This document shows positions 7,515-11,138 of a stretch of DNA of 11,138 nucleotides, piece after piece. The translations under genes and the position numbers were made by a program. Under the pieces are notes generated by a model. That model made no database searches and was not told the DNA's origin. It worked only from the letters and a program-made list of their open reading frames with translations. The stretch is taken from contig DMPC01000134.1 of NCBI GenBank assembly GCA_003456155.1, positions 11,845 to 22,982 on the forward strand. The letters run 5' to 3'. How positions within the stretch are numbered: position 1 is the stretch's first letter; every line of letters begins with the position of its first letter. The DNA comes from Actinomycetota bacterium (lineage in GTDB: Bacteria > Actinomycetota > Actinomycetes > S36-B12).

Positions 7515-8150
7515 TCAGGCGCGGGTGCCGTTGTCGGCTGCGTTGTCGAAGAGGACGATCGTCTCGGCGTAGCGCATGATTCGCTCGATGTACGCCTCGG
7601 TCTCGGGGAACGGTGGTATGCCCTCGTACTTCAGGACGTTGCCGAAGCCTGCGTTGTAGGCGGCCAGCGTGTTGTGCAGTCGGTTTCCCGGGACGTCCCG
7701 CACGAGGCGGCGGTTGACGCAGTTCAGGGCAGCAGCAGAGTGAATGGCGTCCACGGGATTCCAGACATCCGCACTGCCGTCCTTGTCCGCATCGATCCCG
7801 TACTGCTCCCACACCTCAGGCATGAACTGCGCCATTCCCCGGGCGCCGGCCGAGGAGACCGCGTCAGCATCCCAGTGGCTCTCGGCGGCGATCTGGGCGG
7901 CGAGGATCTCGACGGGGACGGCATCACACCGGCGGGATGCCTTGAGCAGGACAGGTCGCAGTTCGTCGGGAACCACGATGGGGCTTCCTGTCAGGCGCTG
8001 GCCCTGTGACGTCCCCATGAACACGGACCACGCTCCGGCGAGGGCCGTGCCCACCAGGGCGACGAGGGTGACTCCGGCCACGACGGTGACCATGAGGCGC
8101 CGACGCCGGATCCCCTGACGGTAACGATCCGCATCCCGTCCCTGACCCAC
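7515..8150 (-). CDS. Membrane-anchored lytic transglycosylase (SLT domain)
   Basis: A 211-residue murein hydrolase that should cleave the MurNAc-GlcNAc bond outside the membrane. A basic N-terminus (RRRR at 15-18) precedes one membrane helix (about 21-44), giving an N-in topology. The SLT domain (about 65-205) shows the catalytic Glu90 in AAESHW, the motif AGARGMAQFMP, and LAAYNAGFGNV near the end, all typical. Cys75 and Cys144 could form a disulfide. A short DADKDGSAD segment (120-128) resembles a calcium-binding loop. GTG 8150 is the only usable start after an in-frame TAA; it has no real Shine-Dalgarno, but TAACGT ends 6 nt before it. The alternative start is ATG 8093 (residue 20), which would remove the basic cluster. 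The stop codon lies 1 bp from that of the convergent hydrolase gene. The gene fits the neighbouring wall-modifying enzymes. Confidence 0.93.
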   Translation of the reverse strand: MGQGRDADRYRQGIRRRRLMVTVVAGVTLVALVGTALAGAWSVFMGTSQGQRLTGSPIVVPDELRPVLLKASRRCDAVPVEILAAQIAAESHWDADAVSSAGARGMAQFMPEVWEQYGIDADKDGSADVWNPVDAIHSAAALNCVNRRLVRDVPGNRLHNTLAAYNAGFGNVLKYEGIPPFPETEAYIERIMRYAETIVLFDNAADNGTRA

Positions 8151-8156
8151 CTGTCC

Positions 8157-8187
8157 ACGTTAACCCGAGGACCGGGATGTTTGTCCA
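8157..8187 (-). promoter_or_regulatory. Promoter for the lytic transglycosylase, probably leaderless
   Basis: On the minus strand TGGACA (8187-8182, five of six to TTGACA) and TAACGT (8162-8157) are 19 nt apart. The expected start of transcription is at or next to GTG 8150. The spacer is longer than ideal. The -35 overlaps the -35 of the opposite promoter. Confidence 0.4.
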
Positions 8188-8209
8188 ACCGCTGCGCCGC
8201 GCGTAGCGT
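8181..8209 (+). promoter_or_regulatory. Promoter for the DUF697 GTPase, probably leaderless
   Basis: TTGTCC (8181-8186) and TAGCGT (8204-8209) are exactly 17 nt apart. The expected transcription start is 8216-8217, on the in-frame GTG 8217. The -35 matches TTGACA at four positions and the -10 fits TANNNT. Confidence 0.5.
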
Positions 8210-8216
8210 GTCGGGG

Positions 8217-9395
8217 GTGACCACCTCCCCGGCGCCCGGGCCACCCGAGCCATCACGCACGGGAACCCCCGACCTCACCCGCGCGCAGGTGGAAGGGATG
8301 TTCGAGCAGCGGTTGGCTGAGGCCTTCGCCGCCCTCGGGTGTTTCAACCTCGCGGTGTTCGGCAAGACGGGGGTCGGGAAATCCACTCTGGTGAATGCGG
8401 TCTTCGGGCGGGATGTCGCCCGGACGGGCGTCGGGAGCCCTGTCACCCGGGGCTTGGTCTACTACCGGCATCCCGACGGATTCCTCGGCATCTACGACTC
8501 CGAGGGGTTCGAGACCGGCACCGCCGGGGATGCGATCGTGGCGGGGCTGCGATCGCTGGTCGCCGAGCATCGCGCAAAGGCGGTCGACCAGCAGATCCAT
8601 GCGGCGTGGTATCTCGTGCGGTGGTCGGATCGCCGATTCGAGCGAGGCCAGGAGCAGTTCGTCCGTGAACTGGCGGATCTCGGCCTGCCCGTCATCGTCG
8701 TCCTCACCCAGGTGCCCAACCGAGACGGTCAGGTGCACCCCGAGGCGGCCGAGTTCGCCCGCTACATCGAGGGCCTGAACCTGCCGGTGAGCCCGCACGG
8801 GCAGGTCCTGCTGACCAACGCGCTGGCCGACCCCTTCACGGGCAGCCCGGTCTACGGCCTCCAGGAGCTTCTCGACGTCACGTACGAGGTCATCCCCGCC
8901 GTGGCAGAGGCCGCGCTGACCGCAGCGCAGGTCGTGGATGTGGGGCGCAAGAAAAAAGCCGTGGCGGCGATCATCAACCAGGCCGTCGTGGTCGCCGCTG
9001 GCGTAGGGGCAACGCCGATCCCCTTCGCTGACGCGGCCCTTCTCGTCCCCACTCAGGTCACCATGATCGCCCGCATCACCGCGGCCTATGGCCTGCCTCC
9101 CAGCCGCTCGCGTGCCCTCGCCACGGCCGGATCGGTGATCCTGACGGGCGGTGCCACCATGGCGGGTCGCTACGCGGTGACGAGCCTGCTCAAGTTCGTC
9201 CCGGGAGGGGCGCTGGCGGGGTCAGCCATCTCGGCCACGGTCGCCGGTGCGCTCACGAAGGCCGTCGGCCATGCCTGGGCGCGCGTGTGCGAATACGCCC
9301 TGTCCATGGGCGATGCGGATCGGAGCGCCTTCCTGTCGAGCCCCCAGGTCACCGAGCAGTTCCTGACCTATCTCAAGGGGGAGCGCCGGTCCTAG
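8217..9395 (+). CDS. GTPase with C-terminal DUF697 membrane domain
   Basis: A 392-residue protein of the Era/TrmE-like GTPase superfamily joined to a DUF697-type C-terminus; the exact role of such proteins is not known. The G domain (about 40-220) shows the P-loop GKTGVGKST (49-57), a G2 threonine at about 77 (SPVTRG), and G3 as DSEG (94-97). The G4 site reads LTQVPNRD (163-170) instead of a clear NKxD or TKxD. The stretch IHAAWYLVRWSDRRF (127-141) is usual in this family. Residues about 235-370 form an Ala/Gly/Val-rich helical region with GATPIPFADAALLVP, characteristic of DUF697, and two or three possible membrane hairpins. I chose GTG 8217 because a promoter places the transcript start there; a TTG at 8181 and a GTG at 8208 are in frame but lie inside the promoter. 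It is divergent from the lytic transglycosylase gene. Product class is secure; function is not. Confidence 0.88.
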   Translation: MTTSPAPGPPEPSRTGTPDLTRAQVEGMFEQRLAEAFAALGCFNLAVFGKTGVGKSTLVNAVFGRDVARTGVGSPVTRGLVYYRHPDGFLGIYDSEGFETGTAGDAIVAGLRSLVAEHRAKAVDQQIHAAWYLVRWSDRRFERGQEQFVRELADLGLPVIVVLTQVPNRDGQVHPEAAEFARYIEGLNLPVSPHGQVLLTNALADPFTGSPVYGLQELLDVTYEVIPAVAEAALTAAQVVDVGRKKKAVAAIINQAVVVAAGVGATPIPFADAALLVPTQVTMIARITAAYGLPPSRSRALATAGSVILTGGATMAGRYAVTSLLKFVPGGALAGSAISATVAGALTKAVGHAWARVCEYALSMGDADRSAFLSSPQVTEQFLTYLKGERRS

Positions 9396-9444
9396 GCCCG
9401 CACTCAGCCTGACGCATCGGGCGCCCATGGCGGCGAGCGGGTGT

Positions 9445-9450
9445 TAGCGT
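9445..9450 (+). promoter_or_regulatory. Candidate -10 box before the Ala-rich protein gene
   Basis: TAGCGT is identical to the -10 box of the GTPase gene. It would start a transcript near 9457 with a 16-nt leader that still carries the Shine-Dalgarno. No good -35 was found. Confidence 0.3.
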
Positions 9451-9462
9451 CGTGCCACCCGA

Positions 9463-9468
9463 GGGAGG
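9463..9468 (+). promoter_or_regulatory. Shine-Dalgarno GGGAGG deciding the ATG 9473 start
   Basis: GGGAGG ends 4 nt before ATG 9473. It lies downstream of the alternative in-frame GTG 9452, which argues against the longer reading. Confidence 0.6.
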
Positions 9469-9472
9469 CGAC

Positions 9473-10069
9473 ATGAAGAAGGCACTGGTCATCGTGGCGG
9501 CCGTGGCTGGCGCCGCGGCTGGAGTGATCGCCTGGCGGCGCAACGGCGCAGCGAAGGGCGTGGGGGTGACGGCGAGCCTGTGGGCGGACTCTGTCTCGTC
9601 GGCTGCGGGCTCGGCCGCCGGTGCGGTGTCTGGCGCTGCTCAGGCCGTCTCCGGCGTGACCGATACCGTGGCCCAGCGAGTGGCGGACGGCGCCGCGGCG
9701 GTGGGGTCCAGCGCTGCGGATGCCGCGGATGTCGCGGCTCGCAAGGCCGGCGAACTGGCAGATCTCACCGGCCAAACGGCCCATGAGGTGGCCGGTGTGG
9801 TCGGTGATGCGGCTGAGGCGGCTGCGGCGGACGCCGCCGCCGAGTCGGGCCGAAGCGACTCGGCAGCTGAGCCACCGGCCAGGACGTCGCCCTCCAGGAA
9901 GGCGCCCGCCAAGAAGGCGGCTGCCAAGACTGCTGGTACCCAGACTGCTGGTATCCAGACTGCTGGCACCCAGACCGCTGGTGCCAAGACGGCACCCGTG
10001 AAGAAGTCTGCGGCGAAGAAGGCCCCCGCCCACCCCACGGCCCCGCCGGCCGGCACTGCAGAAGGCTGA
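9473..10069 (+). CDS. Ala-rich membrane-anchored protein with H1-like basic tail
   Basis: A 198-residue protein I do not recognise as a characterised family. It has a short N-terminus (MKK), one Ala/Val/Gly membrane helix (about 4-20) and a WRR stop-transfer. The anchor plus the following SLWADSV (35-41) loosely recalls the small actinobacterial DLW-39 proteins, a weak resemblance. Residues about 40-125 are Ala-rich with regularly spaced Val, Asp and Gln/Glu, resembling LEA or apolipoprotein-like amphipathic helices. The tail (about 137-198) is Lys/Ala/Pro-rich like histone H1 (RKAPAKKAAAK, VKKSAAKKAP) and is interrupted by four pentads TAGTQ/TAGIQ/TAGTQ/TAGAK (153-172). The topology is probably N-out/C-in, so the tail could meet DNA, RNA or acidic surfaces. 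ATG 9473 has GAGGGAGG ending 4 nt upstream; a GTG at 9452 is in frame but precedes that site. The gene stands alone between spacers of 77 and 103 nt. Confidence 0.75.
   Translation: MKKALVIVAAVAGAAAGVIAWRRNGAAKGVGVTASLWADSVSSAAGSAAGAVSGAAQAVSGVTDTVAQRVADGAAAVGSSAADAADVAARKAGELADLTGQTAHEVAGVVGDAAEAAAADAAAESGRSDSAAEPPARTSPSRKAPAKKAAAKTAGTQTAGIQTAGTQTAGAKTAPVKKSAAKKAPAHPTAPPAGTAEG
9929..9988 (+). repeat. Four tandem 15-bp repeats inside a coding region
   Basis: Four in-frame copies of a 15-bp unit related to actgctggtacccag encode TAGTQ, TAGIQ, TAGTQ and TAGAK. The first three copies are nearly identical; the fourth diverges at its end. The units use T-ending codons (ACT, GCT, GGT), unlike the mainly G/C-ending codons around them. 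Confidence 0.95.
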
Positions 10070-10086
10070 CGCTTCGCTCAAGGCGA

Positions 10087-10112
10087 ACGGCGGAACAGTT
10101 CGGGACCGCCGT
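10087..10112 (+). terminator. GC-rich stem-loop between the Ala-rich and PAC2 genes
   Basis: ACGGCGG (10087-10093) and CCGCCGT (10106-10112) can form a 7-bp stem with a 12-nt loop, 17 nt after the upstream stop codon. There is no U-tract, so it is a possible weak terminator or a transcript-end structure only. Confidence 0.33.
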
Positions 10113-10163
10113 GCGTTGTCACGGATGTCGGGGCACAGTGGCCCTGGAAGCACGGCTGGAGTC

Positions 10164-10169
10164 GGAGGG
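10164..10169 (+). promoter_or_regulatory. Shine-Dalgarno GGAGGG deciding the PAC2 start
   Basis: GGAGGG ends 3 nt before ATG 10173 and supports this start over the open frame reaching back to 10116. No promoter could be identified in the 103-nt spacer. Confidence 0.6.
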
Positions 10170-10172
10170 ATC

Positions 10173-11123
10173 ATGCGTTCGCCGGAGGAGTTGTTCATAG
10201 TCCACGGGGAGGCTCAGTTCGACGAGCCGCCCGTCTTGGTCTACGCCTTCGCCGGGTTCGTGGATGCCGGTTCTGGGGTGAGGCTGGCGGCCGATCACAT
10301 TCTCGCCACCTGCCAGCACCGCCTCCTCGCGACGTTCGATGTCGATGAACTGCTCGACTACCGTGCTCGCCGTCCCCGGATGACGTACGTCGTCGACCAC
10401 TTCGCGTCCGTCGAGATGCCGCAGATCACTCTGCACGAGGTCACGGACGGTCAGGGCTCACGCTTCCTGCTCCTGACCGGCCCCGAGCCGGACTACCAGT
10501 GGCAGCGCTTCCTGGCCGCCGTCGACCTCATCGCCCAGCGCTATCGCGTGAGGCTCGCGGTGGGGCTGTCGGCGATCCCGTGGCCGATTCCGCACACGCG
10601 CCCGCTGGGGATAACCGTCCACGGCAGCGAGCCCTCGCTGGTCGCTGGCCATGTCAGCGTCGTCGGCGAGGTGGAGGTGCCCGGCCATGTGGGCGCGATG
10701 CTCGAGCTTCACCTGGGCCAGCATGGTTTCTCCTCCATGGGCCTGACAGCCCAGGTGCCCCACTACCTGGTCCAGTTCGAGTTTCCGCGTGCGGCTGCGA
10801 CGCTGATCGCGGCGGTCTCGGCCGCGACCGGCCTTGTCCTGCCGACGGCAGCCCTGGAGCCTGCTGCCCGGAAGGCGGATGCGGACGTCGCGGCGCAGAT
10901 GCAGGGGAATGACGAGTTCACGGCGATCGTGGCGGCTCTGGAACAGCAGTACGACCAGCTTGCCGCGGTGACCGCGAGTCCACGAGGGGCGCTGGGAGCC
11001 ATCACGGAGGCTGAGGTGCTGACGGGCGAGGAGATTGCCGCGCAGGTGGAGGAGTTCTTGTCCCACCTCGGCGAGGCCGGGCCCGACTCCTCATCTTCGG
11101 CCGGCGACGGGGACGCTCCCTAG
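10173..11123 (+). CDS. PAC2 family protein (Rv2125-like)
   Basis: A 316-residue cytoplasmic protein of the PAC2 family (PF09754), named after eukaryotic proteasome assembly chaperone 2. Actinobacterial members such as Rv2125 have known folds but no settled function. Recognisable parts are YAFAGFVDAGSG (24-35), DVDELLDYRARRP (56-68), the central YQWQRF (108-113), and IPHTRPLGITVHG (139-151), which is strongly conserved in this group. The fold is alpha/beta like a nucleoside phosphorylase. The C-terminal third (about 225-300) is helical and charged, and the last 15 residues are a disordered Ser/Asp/Gly tail. ATG 10173 has GGAGGG just upstream; the frame is open from 10116 (a TTG) but without a site. 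A link to the actinobacterial proteasome is suggested by the family name only; no proteasome gene is in the window. Confidence 0.92.
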   Translation: MRSPEELFIVHGEAQFDEPPVLVYAFAGFVDAGSGVRLAADHILATCQHRLLATFDVDELLDYRARRPRMTYVVDHFASVEMPQITLHEVTDGQGSRFLLLTGPEPDYQWQRFLAAVDLIAQRYRVRLAVGLSAIPWPIPHTRPLGITVHGSEPSLVAGHVSVVGEVEVPGHVGAMLELHLGQHGFSSMGLTAQVPHYLVQFEFPRAAATLIAAVSAATGLVLPTAALEPAARKADADVAAQMQGNDEFTAIVAALEQQYDQLAAVTASPRGALGAITEAEVLTGEEIAAQVEEFLSHLGEAGPDSSSSAGDGDAP

Positions 11124-11127
11124 CGGC

Positions 11128-11138
11128 AGGAGGCTCCT
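11128..11138 (+). other. AGGAGG site or half of an inverted repeat at the window end
   Basis: Five bases after the PAC2 stop the sequence reads AGGAGGCTCCT. It can be a strong Shine-Dalgarno for a gene that starts beyond the window, or the first arm and turn of an inverted repeat such as a terminator. The window stops here, so neither can be settled. Confidence 0.4.

Noticed and set aside
8181..8216. GTPase start at TTG 8181 or GTG 8208
   Set aside because: Both lie within the -35/-10 promoter that best explains GTG 8217 and have no ribosome binding site.
9396..9472. Possible terminator after the GTPase gene
   Set aside because: Only a 4-bp stem (9394-9397 with 9407-9410) and a loopless GGGCGCCC were found, with no T-run.
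1..11138. Mobile elements, CRISPR, tRNA or riboswitch
   Set aside because: No terminal inverted repeats, transposase, spaced direct repeats, cloverleaf or long structured leader was seen; the only tandem repeat is the coding 15-bp unit.

Overview
The window is GC-rich bacterial chromosome, almost certainly from an actinobacterium (Actinomycetota). Evidence for this: a fused acyltransferase/E1 2-oxoglutarate dehydrogenase of the Kgd/OdhA type, which is an actinobacterial arrangement; a DUF6104-type small protein behind it; PF10081 and Rv2125/PAC2-like proteins; GTG starts; and several apparently leaderless genes. I could not place it below phylum. No tRNA, rRNA, mobile element, CRISPR array or phage gene was seen, and there is no gene-free stretch longer than about 300 bases.

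Layout. Minus strand, 5-3828: kgd (multifunctional 2-oxoglutarate metabolism enzyme) followed by a 59-residue DUF6104-like gene whose ribosome binding site overlaps the kgd stop codon. A 135-bp divergent region (3829-3963) separates kgd from a plus-strand pair: a secreted L,D-transpeptidase with an added fibronectin type III domain (3964-5403) and, 28 bp later, a membrane-bound alpha/beta-hydrolase of the PF10081 family (5432-7513). The hydrolase gene meets, with 1 bp between stop codons, a minus-strand membrane-anchored lytic transglycosylase (7515-8150). A 66-bp divergent region (8151-8216) then leads into three plus-strand genes: a DUF697-type membrane GTPase (8217-9395), an alanine-rich membrane-anchored protein with a histone-H1-like basic tail (9473-10069), and a PAC2-family protein (10173-11123).

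How they fit together. kgd and its partner belong to central metabolism (TCA cycle/glutamate node). The L,D-transpeptidase, hydrolase and lytic transglycosylase look like a cell-envelope group: one makes peptidoglycan crosslinks, one cleaves glycan strands, and one probably acts on a lipid or ester at the membrane. The GTPase, the Ala-rich protein and the PAC2 protein have no clear shared pathway.

The strongest unexpected pattern is in gene starts. Three genes (L,D-transpeptidase, lytic transglycosylase, GTPase) begin with GTG 6-7 nt after a TANNNT box and have no Shine-Dalgarno sequence, which suggests leaderless mRNAs. The four ATG genes each have a clear Shine-Dalgarno. The least described proteins are the GTPase with a degenerate G4 motif and the Ala-rich protein with a 4 x 15-bp repeat. 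I did not find a clear new multi-gene system; most of the window is ordinary actinobacterial core genome.
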